Below, piece by piece: positions 50,336 through 58,268 of a stretch of 64,000 bases of DNA (its first letter is position 1; every line of letters starts with the position of its first letter). Origin of the DNA: an uncultured Celeribacter sp. GTDB taxonomy: Bacteria > Pseudomonadota > Alphaproteobacteria > Rhodobacterales > Rhodobacteraceae. A program made the translations under genes and the position numbers. The notes under the pieces are model-generated. The model was given only the letters and a program-made list of their open reading frames with translations. It did no database searches and was not told the origin of the DNA. Where the stretch lies: contig NZ_OY780935.1 of NCBI RefSeq assembly GCF_963675965.1, positions 3,336,501 to 3,400,500 on the forward strand. The letters run 5' to 3'.

Positions 50336-50947
50336 ATGAAGCAGCCAGAAAACGACATCGCCCCGCGCGCCACAGCGCGCAAAAGCGGTCGCCGAAAGGC
50401 AGAGCGTCTCGCCAAGGAGGACTGGTTCGATGCCGGGTTGCACATTTTGGGGCAGGCCGGGCCGGGCGGGCTGCGCGTTGATCAGGTCTGTCAGGCGATG
50501 AAGGTGACCAAAGGCAGCTTTTATTGGCACTTTGGCGACCGCCGCGACTTTTTGGACAGCCTGTTCGACTTTTGGCGTCGCCGCGAGACCAGCGGTCTCA
50601 TTTCCTATGTCGAGCAGCACTATGAACGCCCGGAGGACCGCATCTGGCATGTGGTCGAATTCGTGACCCTTGGCACCTATGATGTCGCAACCGAAGTGGC
50701 GATGCGCCAATGGGGGCAAAGCGACGCAGCGGTGCGTGCAGGTCTGGCCAAGGTCGATGAAGAGCGGCTGGGCTTTTTCGCTCGTCAGTTCGAAGCCTGC
50801 GGTTTTGGGGCCGATGCGGCGCAGATGCGCGCCATCTCCGTCTATTCCTACACTCTAAGCTGCGGCTATATGATCACCGGAGAAAGCCGGGATGCCTTGT
50901 GCGCGCGGTTGCGCAACGCTCTGGACATGTTGCTTGTCCCGGTGTGA
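50336..50947 (+). CDS. TetR-family transcriptional regulator
   Basis: A 203-residue regulator. The DNA-binding domain (about 20-70) shows GLRVDQVCQAMKVTKGSFYW followed by HFGDRRDFLDSL. The helical C-terminal domain is not assignable. Start 50336 (MKQPEND) has GGAG eight bases upstream; a start at 50315 would add seven residues. It is divergent from the dioxygenase gene and probably controls it and itself through the palindrome at 50165-50184. Confidence 0.87.
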   Translation: MKQPENDIAPRATARKSGRRKAERLAKEDWFDAGLHILGQAGPGGLRVDQVCQAMKVTKGSFYWHFGDRRDFLDSLFDFWRRRETSGLISYVEQHYERPEDRIWHVVEFVTLGTYDVATEVAMRQWGQSDAAVRAGLAKVDEERLGFFARQFEACGFGADAAQMRAISVYSYTLSCGYMITGESRDALCARLRNALDMLLVPV

Positions 50948-50987
50948 GGCCGGGGCTTCTGGCGTGGCATCATCTTGGGGCGGGATA

Positions 50988-51017
50988 AACGAAACGCCGC
51001 CCGGGAGGGGCGGCGTC
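50988..51017 (-). terminator. Terminator after cytochrome c gene
   Basis: ACGCCGCC (50994-51001) pairs with GGCGGCGT (51009-51016). On the minus strand the stem is followed by TTCGTTTATC. Fits the gene ending at 51056. Confidence 0.65.
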
Positions 51018-51055
51018 TGAAAACGTCTCTGTCCTGCGTCGCAGGGGGGGCGAGC

Positions 51056-51511
51056 TTATTCAGCCGGGGCCTCTGCCTCTTCTGCACCGTCTTCCATGGC
51101 CTCGGGCGCCGGGGCGACAGAGGCGAGGTAGGCGACGATGTTGGAGGCGTCTTTGATCTTGAAGGTCATTTTGGACCGACCGGAGCCACCGTGCGTATCG
51201 ATGAACTTCGTCGGATCCTGCGCGTATTCGATGATCAGTTCGGGCGTCCAGACCATGCCGGTTTCGCCGACTGCGAGAATGCCGTCGCCATATTTGAAAT
51301 CTTCGACCGAAGCCACCGGGCGACCAACGACCCCATAAAGGTTCGGGCCGGTCTTGCCACCGCGCACGATAATCTCATCCGCGCTGGCGATGGTGTGGCA
51401 GGCTTTGCACTTGTTGAATTCTTTCGCACCCTTGTGTGCATCACCTTCGGCATAGGCGAGGGTGGAGGTTGCCATCAGGGCGGCAGCTGTGAGGGCAAAG
51501 AGTTTTGTCAT
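51056..51511 (-). CDS. Periplasmic cytochrome c (c2/c550-like)
   Basis: A 151-residue exported monoheme cytochrome. The signal peptide (MTKLFALTAAALMATSTLAYA) precedes the heme motif FNKCKACHTIA (CKACH). KTGPNLYGVVGRPVAS is the conserved loop near the heme propionates, and the axial Met is in RSKMTFKI. The C-terminus is Ala/Glu-rich and acidic. It could carry electrons to the oxidase whose subunit I is at 47.1 kb. Upstream in-frame residues to 51739 are not used. Confidence 0.9.
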   Translation of the reverse strand: MTKLFALTAAALMATSTLAYAEGDAHKGAKEFNKCKACHTIASADEIIVRGGKTGPNLYGVVGRPVASVEDFKYGDGILAVGETGMVWTPELIIEYAQDPTKFIDTHGGSGRSKMTFKIKDASNIVAYLASVAPAPEAMEDGAEEAEAPAE

Positions 51512-51707
51512 TGGGTTGTGTCTCCCCGGTGAAGTTTCATGTGTCCGAAACGACAATAGCGCGTATGGCTCGACATGCCAGCCCAGTCTTGTCGCGTCAG
51601 GCGAATGCGCGTCCTGCGGGCGATATCCTGCTAGGTCCGGCATGAAATCAAGGCGGATTTGCCCATCTGTGCTAAGATGCCGCGCATCTGCGGTCTGCGC
51701 AGGGCGG

Positions 51708-52361
51708 CTATGTGTCGCCAAAGACCTCGGAAAACGCATCTTTCAGCGCCACATCCACGTCTTCCATGGTCACCGGCAGCCCCAGATCAACGAGCGAAGT
51801 CACGCCGTGATCTCGGATGCCGCACGGCACGATGCCTTCAAAATGGGATAGATCCGGATCCACGTTGATCGACAGACCGTGAAAGGACACCCATTTGCGG
51901 ATGCGCAGGCCGATGGCGGCGATCTTGTCTTCGGCCATGGCCCCGGTGATCGTCAGCGGTTTGTCCTCGCGCACCACCCAGACCCCCACGCGGCCTTCGC
52001 GAATCTCGCCTTTGACATTGAAACGATCCAGCGCGGCGATGACCCAGGCCTCCATATCAGCGACGAATTTGCGCACGTCCTTGCCGCGTTTGTTCAGATC
52101 CAGCATGGCATAGGCCACGCGCTGCCCCGGCCCGTGGTAGGTATATTGCCCGCCGCGCCGGGTTTCGTAGACCGGAAAACGGTCAGGATCGACCAGATCT
52201 TCGCGTTTCGCAGATGAGCCTGCGGTGTAAAGCGGGGGGTGTTCGAGCAACCAGATCAGTTCTTCGGCCTCACCAGCGGCAATCGCCTCGGCCCGCGCTT
52301 CCATTTCTGAGGCTGCCGTCTCGTAATCTGTCAGACCTTCGGAAATCCGCCATTCCACCAT
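51708..52361 (-). CDS. lipB: LipB, octanoyl-[ACP]:protein N-octanoyltransferase
   Basis: A 217-residue cytosolic enzyme that transfers octanoate from ACP to lipoyl domains. The substrate loop [19 protein letters not shown] is present, the catalytic Lys is in [14 protein letters not shown] and the catalytic Cys in [16 protein letters not shown]. Normal length. Transcribed away from the tRNA-Leu gene, with 288 bp between them. Confidence 0.95.
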   Translation of the reverse strand: MVEWRISEGLTDYETAASEMEARAEAIAAGEAEELIWLLEHPPLYTAGSSAKREDLVDPDRFPVYETRRGGQYTYHGPGQRVAYAMLDLNKRGKDVRKFVADMEAWVIAALDRFNVKGEIREGRVGVWVVREDKPLTITGAMAEDKIAAIGLRIRKWVSFHGLSINVDPDLSHFEGIVPCGIRDHGVTSLVDLGLPVTMEDVDVALKDAFSEVFGDT

Positions 52362-52649
52362 GAGACTGCCCTCTTTGCGCTTGTTTCGGTCTTGCTTTAG
52401 CGCGCCGCGCCGCGTCAGGAAAGAGAGGCGCGACGCAAAACCGCGTGAAAGGCGGTCTTCTCAGCCCCCCCCGGTGCAACGTTCCGATGGCGTTGCCACA
52501 GGCGGATCACGGGCCCACATATCTGCTGTTCCTCCATAGGGCCGCCAGCCCTTGGAATGCCCCCTCAAAAAAAAGCATGCTTCGGGTCATTTTTCTCTTC
52601 ACATCCCCCAAGCGCTTCGTTAGATAGCCCCTCACCAAGCCAAGATAGT

Positions 52650-52736
52650 GCGGTCGTGGCGGAATTGGTAGACGCGCAGCGTTGAGGTCGCTGTGGGGTA
52701 ACTCCCGTGGAAGTTCGAGTCTTCTCGACCGCACCA
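52650..52736 (+). tRNA. tRNA-Leu (anticodon GAG)
   Basis: An 87-base class II tRNA with CCA encoded. The acceptor GCGGTCG (52650-52656) pairs with CGACCGC (52726-52732), then the discriminator A and CCA. The anticodon stem is CAGCG/CGCTG (52677-52681/52689-52693) with the loop TTGAGGT, giving GAG at 52684-52686. The long variable arm GTGGGGTAACTCCCGTG identifies a leucine tRNA. The T-arm contains TTCGAGT. The 3' end borders degenerate mobile-element genes, so it may have served as an attachment site. Confidence 0.96.
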
Positions 52737-52978
52737 ACACCCATTAAAAATATTGAATATTTCATCATTTTGATGATCTGGCCCGCCATCTGGCCCGCCA
52801 GACTTTCGGCAAATTTTTGCAGATCGGCATATCGCCATAGCCTGCAGCCGTCGATCATGAAGCCCTTGCCTAGACGTCCAGCGGCAATCCATTTCCGAAA
52901 TGTCGGTCGGCTGATTCCAAGTAGAGCGGCTGCGTCTTACTCGCCTACGAGTATAGGCATTGGTGTGATCACTCTCAT
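52737..52978 (-). pseudogene. Excisionase/AlpA-like helix-turn-helix gene with in-frame stop
   Basis: Reading the minus strand from ATG 52978 gives a 13-residue start, then TAA at 52937-52939, then an open frame continuing DAAALLGISRPTFRKWIAAG and RLGKGFMIDGCRLWRYADLQ up to the tRNA-Leu 3' end. This is the winged-helix pattern of small excisionase/AlpA or MerR-like DNA-binding proteins of integrative elements. The start overlaps the stop of the upstream gene by ATGA, which argues that it once was a real coupled gene. Beyond the tRNA boundary the frame has no meaning. A sequencing error at the stop cannot be excluded. Confidence 0.55.
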
Positions 52979-53292
52979 TTCCCTCCTGTCAAAATTTCGA
53001 TCCTGAGCTTGTCCATTGCGCTGACGATTTGCTCGTCTGTTCCCATGAGCGGGTGGCCGTTGGCGTTGGGCTTGGCGGCTTCGATGATCCGCAGACAGCG
53101 CTCGCGTTCTTCCAGCCGCGCGACAGTGGTCCGCAGCTCGCTTGCCAGATCCGGACGGAGAACACGGCAGGCCTGCGCATAAGCGCGCAGCGCCGGGAGG
53201 GCGTGGGGGTCGTGGCTCAGATGCAGCGTCAGCCGCTCGTGCCTGGCCTCGGTCTCCAGCTGCGGGGCGTTCTTATCGGCTGTTCGGCTCAT
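52975..53292 (-). CDS. Small protein of unknown function, mobile-element-like
   Basis: A 105-residue protein, not recognised: charged, mostly helical, with ALPALRAYAQACRVLRPDLA in the middle and a Gly-rich end. GGGAG seven to eight bases before the ATG and an ATGA overlap with the excisionase-like frame downstream suggest it was translated as part of a two-gene unit. Together they lie between tRNA-Leu and the LysR gene, the place where an integrated element would start. Confidence 0.5.
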   Translation of the reverse strand: MSRTADKNAPQLETEARHERLTLHLSHDPHALPALRAYAQACRVLRPDLASELRTTVARLEERERCLRIIEAAKPNANGHPLMGTDEQIVSAMDKLRIEILTGGK

Positions 53293-53334
53293 TGCACGCG
53301 CTCCCAGACGGAGATCCCTGCGCCTTTTCCCTTT

Positions 53335-54243
53335 CTAGGCTGGCATATTCACCCAGTTCCTGCTGTCAGTAAGACGCTGGATGAATGTCGTGGCTGCGGG
53401 GGTCAGCAGCTTGTCGCGCAGGCTGACCACTCGAATTCCGCGTCGAAAAGGAGAGGGTTCGAATGGGATCTCGATCAATCGTCCGTCAGCCAGTTCCTGG
53501 GCCACCACGAAGCGCGACAATACTGATATTCCCAAGCCGTGAAGCACCCCCTGTTTGATCGCCTCGGTCGACGAAATATGCATCACCCTACCCAGACAGC
53601 TTTCGTCGCCTTGTAACTGTGTGAGCAGAAAGCTGCGCGTGGAGGAGGGCGGTGATTTCATCAGGAAAACGTCCCGTGACAGATCATCAAAGGTCGCAAT
53701 CTTCACTTTTGTCAGCCAATGCCCCGGCGGGACAACCAGAACCATTTCGTCCTCGCAAACGTGCTGGCACTGATAGTGCTGTGCGTCCAGCGGGAGATGG
53801 TCGGAAAGAATGAGGAACTCGAGTTTCGCCATATCAAGATGGGTGAGCAATTGGGTGGAGCTCGCGATTTCGAGTTCGAATTCAAGATTTGGTGCATCCC
53901 GGCGATACTGTCCCAGAAATGCTGGGATCAGGTAGATGCCAATGAAATTCGACGCCCCAAATCGGATTGTGCCGGAAAACGGATCGTCCATTTGCCGCAG
54001 ATGCTCTCCAGCGTCTTTCATGGCCCCCACTGCCTTGCGCGCGTAGTCGAGAAACAGTGCGCCATTTGCAGTCAGATGCATGCGTTTCCCGATCCGGTCG
54101 AACAGGATGACATCAAGGCTTTCTTCCAGTCCGCGGATCCGGGCGCTGACGGCGGGCTGAGTGATGTTCATCCGTGCAGCTGTCTCGGTCACGTTCAGGC
54201 AGTCGGAAAGTGTCAGAAAGGTTTCGAGTTGCGTGATGTTCAT
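53335..54243 (-). CDS. LysR-family transcriptional regulator
   Basis: A 302-residue regulator. The N-terminal winged helix is MNITQLETFLTLSDCLNVTE then TAARMNITQPAVSARIRGLE. The periplasmic-binding-protein-like effector domain (about 90-300) starts at GTIRFGASNFIGIYLIPAFL. Start 54243 is the first residue of the conserved helix. It is divergent from the SLC13 transporter with an AT-rich palindrome between them, so it very probably regulates that transporter. Confidence 0.9.
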   Translation of the reverse strand: MNITQLETFLTLSDCLNVTETAARMNITQPAVSARIRGLEESLDVILFDRIGKRMHLTANGALFLDYARKAVGAMKDAGEHLRQMDDPFSGTIRFGASNFIGIYLIPAFLGQYRRDAPNLEFELEIASSTQLLTHLDMAKLEFLILSDHLPLDAQHYQCQHVCEDEMVLVVPPGHWLTKVKIATFDDLSRDVFLMKSPPSSTRSFLLTQLQGDESCLGRVMHISSTEAIKQGVLHGLGISVLSRFVVAQELADGRLIEIPFEPSPFRRGIRVVSLRDKLLTPAATTFIQRLTDSRNWVNMPA

Positions 54244-54260
54244 CCTGAGCCCGTTTCTGA

Positions 54261-54279
54261 ATAAATAAAATTTATTTAT
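54261..54279. promoter_or_regulatory. Palindrome, candidate LysR binding site
   Basis: ATAAATAAA (54261-54269) and TTTATTTAT (54271-54279) are perfect inverted arms around one central base, beginning 18 bases upstream of the LysR start. LysR sites are typically AT-rich dyads of the T-N11-A type at this location. Confidence 0.55.
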
Positions 54280-54467
54280 CAATATCTGAAAAACTATAAA
54301 TTAGACAACTCATAAAATCGGGCAGAGATTAAGCGATGCCGATGCCGCTCCGAGATACACGTCCTGTGTACGCCTTGTGCGCAGCCTCGGAGAAAGCAAG
54401 CAAACGAAAGAGCGGAATGTCGATGGTTTCAGACCTCGACCGCTCGATAAAGGAGGAGGGACTATCC

Positions 54468-55952
54468 ATGGCCGACAACCGAACCGAAGCTGCCCCGTTT
54501 CAGCAGGGGCCGCAAAAAGGCAAAAAGGACACGCTGTTGCGTCGATACGGCATCTTTCTGGCCCTCGCCGTCTTCTTGGGGTTGTACCTGATGCCGAACC
54601 CTGAAGGACTGGCGCCGCAGGGACAGAAAGCGCTCGCCATCTTCTGCGGGGCTTTGACCCTCTGGGTTGCGGGAACGATCCCGATTTTCTTGACCTCGAT
54701 GATTGCGATCATCGCTCTCGCACTGACCGGTACGGTGGGCGAAAAGACGGCCTTCGGGACGCTTGGTTTCAACGTCATTTGGCTTATGGTTTCAGCGTTC
54801 GTTCTGACCTCGGCGATGGTCAAATCGGATCTTGCCCGCCGTTTCGCGCTCTGGATGGTTACCAGATTTGGCGGGACACCGACGCGCACGCTGGCGATTT
54901 TGGTACTTATCAACTTCGTGATCGTGTTCTTTATCCCGTCGACGACCGCGCGGGCCAGCCTGATGGTCCCGATCTGTATTATCCTGCTTGAGATCTACCA
55001 GGCAATTCCCGGAAAAAGCAATTTTGGTAAGCTGATGATGCTGCTGGGCGTTCAGGCCGACGCGCTGGCAACCTCTGGTGTGTTGACGGGCACTGCGGCG
55101 AACATGATCGCAGTGCAGTTCATCTATGATCAGGCCGGTGGTGAGATCGGTTACATGGACTGGCTGCTTGCCGGTATGCCGATGGCCATGGTGTCGATGT
55201 TCCTCACCTTCTTGGTCGGACTGCGCCTGTTTCGGTTTGGCGATGAGATCAATTTCGGTCATGGCATGTCGAAACTTGAAGAACAGCACCGCAACCTCGG
55301 GCCGATTTCGCTGGACGAAAAAAAGGCGATGGGGATTTTTGCGCTTACTGTGACGCTCTGGGCAACAGCCGATTATCAGGAAATCTGGTTTAACGGTTTC
55401 TCGATTTCGATTTATGTGACGGCTGTCATTGCGGCTGTACTCTGCCTGATGCCTCGGATCGGCCTTTTGGAATGGAAAGAGGCCAATATTAAGTGGGATC
55501 TGATGATCTTTGCTGCCGGGGCCTATGCTGCAGGGAATGCATTGGAATCGACCGGTGGGGCTGAATGGATGATCGGCGGTCTCGTCTACGGCCTCGGTAT
55601 CGAACGTATGAGCCCTGCGGCTGTTTACGTCGTTGTAATCTTCCTCAGCATGTTCAGCCACATGGTCTTCACCTCGAAAACGGTGCGGACGACCATTTTG
55701 ATCCCGTCGATCATCGCTCTGGCGCAGACGCTGGGATTGAATCCTGTGACGCTTGCGCTCGCGGCCTCTTTCACGCTGACTTACACGATTACCCTGCCGC
55801 CGCATTCCAAGGTCAACACGCTCTATTTCGCGACCGGATATTTCACCGTCTTGGAACAGTTGAAATACGGGATTGTCACCTGCCTGATCGGCGGTGGGGT
55901 CATCTCAGCCGCGGTGTTCACCTGGTTCAAACTGCTGGGCTACAGCCTCTAA
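54468..55952 (+). CDS. SLC13/DASS-family anion permease (second copy)
   Basis: A 494-residue inner-membrane symporter with 11-12 hydrophobic segments. The half-site loops are FFIPSTTARASLMVPICI and VFTSKTVRTTILIPSIIAL, corresponding to the SNT-like substrate and sodium motifs. Start 54468 (MADNRTEA) has AGGAGGAGGG eight bases upstream; the open frame begins earlier, at 54336, without support. It differs clearly in sequence from the SLC13 permease at 3-1379. The divergent LysR gene suggests substrate-induced uptake of a carboxylate or sulfonate-type anion. Confidence 0.87.
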   Translation: MADNRTEAAPFQQGPQKGKKDTLLRRYGIFLALAVFLGLYLMPNPEGLAPQGQKALAIFCGALTLWVAGTIPIFLTSMIAIIALALTGTVGEKTAFGTLGFNVIWLMVSAFVLTSAMVKSDLARRFALWMVTRFGGTPTRTLAILVLINFVIVFFIPSTTARASLMVPICIILLEIYQAIPGKSNFGKLMMLLGVQADALATSGVLTGTAANMIAVQFIYDQAGGEIGYMDWLLAGMPMAMVSMFLTFLVGLRLFRFGDEINFGHGMSKLEEQHRNLGPISLDEKKAMGIFALTVTLWATADYQEIWFNGFSISIYVTAVIAAVLCLMPRIGLLEWKEANIKWDLMIFAAGAYAAGNALESTGGAEWMIGGLVYGLGIERMSPAAVYVVVIFLSMFSHMVFTSKTVRTTILIPSIIALAQTLGLNPVTLALAASFTLTYTITLPPHSKVNTLYFATGYFTVLEQLKYGIVTCLIGGGVISAAVFTWFKLLGYSL

Positions 55953-56000
55953 GGGCCTCTGCATGAGCTATCTGACGATATTGGAAGAGAGAGAAAGATC

Positions 56001-56609
56001 ATGAGACTGATCCTTTTGCGACATGGAGAAACCCTCTGGAACACCGAAAAGCGACTGCAGGGACATGACAATTCACCCCTGTCGCCACGTGGCATTGAAC
56101 AGGCGCGCGCCATCGTTCCCCGCCTGCGATCTCTCGCGCCGGCGCGGGTCGTGACCTCGGATCTCGGGCGTGTGCGCCAGACGGCTGAAATCGTAGGATA
56201 TGCAGACGCACCATCAGACGAAGAGCTGCGCGAGTTGAACATGGGGGAATGGACCGGATTGCGCAAAGATGTGCTGATTGCCGAACAGGGGGACCTTTAC
56301 ACAGCTTGGCGTGCAGGCCAGTACACCCCTGAGGGCGGCGAGACGTGGGACGACTTCGTCTCACGTATCACCTCTGCCCTGACAGACTGGCTTTATTCTG
56401 GTCAGGGGGATTTGCTGGCGATTGTCCACAGTGGTGTTGTGAGGGTTGCCTGTTTCGGGTTCCTGGGGCTCAAGCCTGCGCATCTGTTGCCCGTGACGCC
56501 CGGCCACCTGACTATTTTCGACTTTGAAGATGTGCGGGATGCCGCTCCTCCCCGTCTCGAGGCCTACAACCTTGGTGAGTTCGCACCAGATACAGACGTC
56601 GCCGATTAG
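56001..56609 (+). CDS. Histidine phosphatase (phosphoglycerate mutase-like)
   Basis: A 202-residue protein with the phosphohistidine motif LILLRHGETLWNTEKRLQGH, the loop VVTSDLGRVRQTAEIV and the second His in LLAIVHSGVVRVACFG. This is the broad phosphatase/mutase superfamily and the substrate is not readable. AGAGAGAAAG precedes the ATG. It is 48 bp downstream of the SLC13 permease on the same strand, probably in the same transcript, and is followed by a very strong hairpin. Confidence 0.88.
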   Translation: MRLILLRHGETLWNTEKRLQGHDNSPLSPRGIEQARAIVPRLRSLAPARVVTSDLGRVRQTAEIVGYADAPSDEELRELNMGEWTGLRKDVLIAEQGDLYTAWRAGQYTPEGGETWDDFVSRITSALTDWLYSGQGDLLAIVHSGVVRVACFGFLGLKPAHLLPVTPGHLTIFDFEDVRDAAPPRLEAYNLGEFAPDTDVAD

Positions 56610-56647
56610 GCGGCGGCTTCTTTCGCTTTTCTCGCGGCTATTTGGGT

Positions 56648-56697
56648 TTGCCCCTCATGCTCCCCGACTTGAAAGGGAGCGTGAGGGGCAATCTTTT
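56648..56697 (+). terminator. Strong terminator hairpin after phosphatase gene
   Basis: TTGCCCCTCATGCTCCC (56648-56664) pairs with GGGAGCGTGAGGGGCAA (56675-56691), a 17-bp stem with one G-T pair, followed by TCTTTTC. Long for a terminator; it could also be an element end. Confidence 0.7.
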
Positions 56698-56736
56698 CAG
56701 GTTGACGCAAAAGTATGTGACTGGGCTATGTTCTGA

Positions 56737-57066
56737 CCTTCCCAAGGATCCTGTCACACAACGCTCCGGACCGACGAACAATTTGCCTTGCGGGCCGAAT
56801 GGTTGCACACCTGCCACTGGGGCGCGATCCGCACCGCTTATGACGGGTTTCACACCGACGACATCCACGCAGATATTCCGAAACTCACTGTGCCGACCCG
56901 GCTGGTGATCGCGGGTGGGGCGCCGGTCATTCAGGACGAAGACGAAGCTGAACTGAAGGCGCTTTTGCCCTCCATGGAGGTCCGCACGGTGGAAGGTGCT
57001 GGGCACATGATTCCATGGGATGACCTTGAGGGCTTTCTGGACGCTGTCATGGATTTCGCGGTCTAA
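56737..57066 (+). pseudogene. nicD: 3' fragment of NicD-like N-formylmaleamate deformylase (alpha/beta hydrolase)
   Basis: The frame has a stop at 56734-56736, then runs open to 57066 and encodes about 110 residues. The sequence DEQFALRAEWLHTCHWGAIR, PTRLVIAGGAPVIQDEDEAE and EGAGHMIPWDDLEGFLDAVM matches, from memory, the C-terminal third of N-formylmaleamate deformylase NicD of the nicotinate pathway. The His in GAGHMIPW would be the catalytic-triad His. The nucleophile elbow and the N-terminal two-thirds are missing, so the gene is broken. It abuts a strong hairpin upstream and the NicX-like remnant downstream. Confidence 0.65.
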
Positions 57067-57110
57067 AACTTGGCCGAGGCCGAATACGTACAACAACAGG
57101 GAAAACAGAA

Positions 57111-57389
57111 ATGGATCACGCAAGTTTCACCGACATATGTCTGCATCAGCTGAAGATGTCGGGCGTTCAGAAAGACGAACGTCTCATCGTTCTGACCCAA
57201 GGCAACGAGCGTCTCGATTATGCCGATGCCTTCATGGCCGCTGGTCGGATGCTCGGCGCGAATATGTACCACATGCGTTTGCCCGCACCGGCGATCATTG
57301 GCGAATGGGCCGTGGGGTAGACGGGGCTCGGCCATCAGGATTTCGCCAGCATAGAGACACTGTTCCAGATGCGGCGACCGAAGCTCTGA
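57111..57389 (+). pseudogene. Truncated M29/NicX-like 2,5-dihydroxypyridine dioxygenase remnant
   Basis: An ATG at 57111 behind AACAACAGGGAAAAC opens a frame of 69 residues (MDHASFTDICLHQLKMSG, VLTQGNERLDYADAFMAAGR, LGANMYHMRLPAPAIIGEW) that ends at TAG 57318-57320 and continues in the same frame for 22 more residues (TGLGHQDFASIETLFQMRRP) to a second stop. The N-terminal pattern resembles M29-fold enzymes such as NicX, which are about 340-350 residues, so most of the gene is lost. The position next to the NicD-like fragment supports the reading. Confidence 0.45.
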
Positions 57390-57395
57390 ACGGGA

Positions 57396-58037
57396 TCAGG
57401 TTGCCAGAAATCCACCCACCGAAAAGGCGACCGTCGTTTCCAAAAGATCATCGGTTGCATCCTCCGACATGGCCAGTTCCTTGAGCCGGTTCGTGTCAGA
57501 GAACGCATAGAGATACGCGCCGACCATCAGAGACATCTTCTGGTAGATCAGTTTTTCCGGTTGTTCAGGAAGCAAGGCCACGAGCGCTTCTACATAGGCG
57601 CGGGTCGAGGCATCATATACCTCTCGGCGCAATGAGAAAGACAGGGGCTCAGGCTCCATGTGCAGCCGTCCATGCAGCCGTAAAAATGCACGTCCTTGAT
57701 CGGTGTGACGCAGATCGGAAGAGGGCTGAAGAAAGGCGCGCACAAGTGCCTCTAGGGACAGGTTGCCCGCTTTCTGCAGTATGTCCAGCCGTTCCATCCG
57801 CTGCTTTGCAATATTGAGCCCACGACGTGTGAAGACTTCGCGAAACAGGTTTTCCTTGTTCTTGAAATAATAGGCCGTCATCGCGGAGGTGACGTCGGCG
57901 GCGTCAGCAACCTGGCGCAGTGTCGTGCCGGAATAGCCCTGTTCAGCGAACAGAATCTCTGCCTTGTCGAGGATTTTGTCGGCCAGATTTCTCTGGCCTT
58001 CCGGGCGTCCAACGCGCTTTTGTTTTATGTGTGCCAT
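57396..58037 (-). CDS. TetR-family transcriptional regulator
   Basis: A 213-residue regulator. DNA-binding domain (about 15-65): GYSGTTLRQVADAADVTSAM then TAYYFKNKENLFREVF. The C-terminal ligand domain resembles TetR_C members of aromatic catabolic clusters. It is divergent from the ABC transporter operon at 58269 with AT-rich inverted repeats in the 231-bp gap. NicS-type repressors of nicotinate clusters are TetR proteins, which fits the context, but no orthology is claimed. Confidence 0.87.
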   Translation of the reverse strand: MAHIKQKRVGRPEGQRNLADKILDKAEILFAEQGYSGTTLRQVADAADVTSAMTAYYFKNKENLFREVFTRRGLNIAKQRMERLDILQKAGNLSLEALVRAFLQPSSDLRHTDQGRAFLRLHGRLHMEPEPLSFSLRREVYDASTRAYVEALVALLPEQPEKLIYQKMSLMVGAYLYAFSDTNRLKELAMSEDATDDLLETTVAFSVGGFLAT

Positions 58038-58197
58038 GCAGAGTCGTTATCCCGTTCGTGCCTGTTGGGCAATGCTACGTGAAAGGTCTCTCTCAATCGG
58101 CTTAAAGCCTGATCATCTCAACGCGTACAATGCCTTATAATGCGTCTCTTTTATTATGGTGCGTTTGGTTTTTCCATAAAAATGAGCAAGATAAAAA

Positions 58198-58217
58198 TTA
58201 ATTACTTGATTAATTAA
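58198..58217. promoter_or_regulatory. AT-rich inverted repeat upstream of ABC operon
   Basis: TTAATTA (58198-58204) and TAATTAA (58211-58217) flank CTTGAT, about 50 bases before the substrate-binding protein start, within the gap shared with the divergent TetR gene. A candidate operator; the surrounding sequence is AT-rich, so chance is possible. Confidence 0.35.
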
Positions 58218-58268
58218 TTGAAGTGCTCCTATGGTCGTCTCATAAACACAACAACAGGGAAACGCCCA

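Noticed and set aside
52778..52800. Tandem GGCCCGCCATCTGGCCCGCC near tRNA-Leu
   Set aside because: A two-unit repeat within the decayed frame; too short to call an attachment or repeat element.
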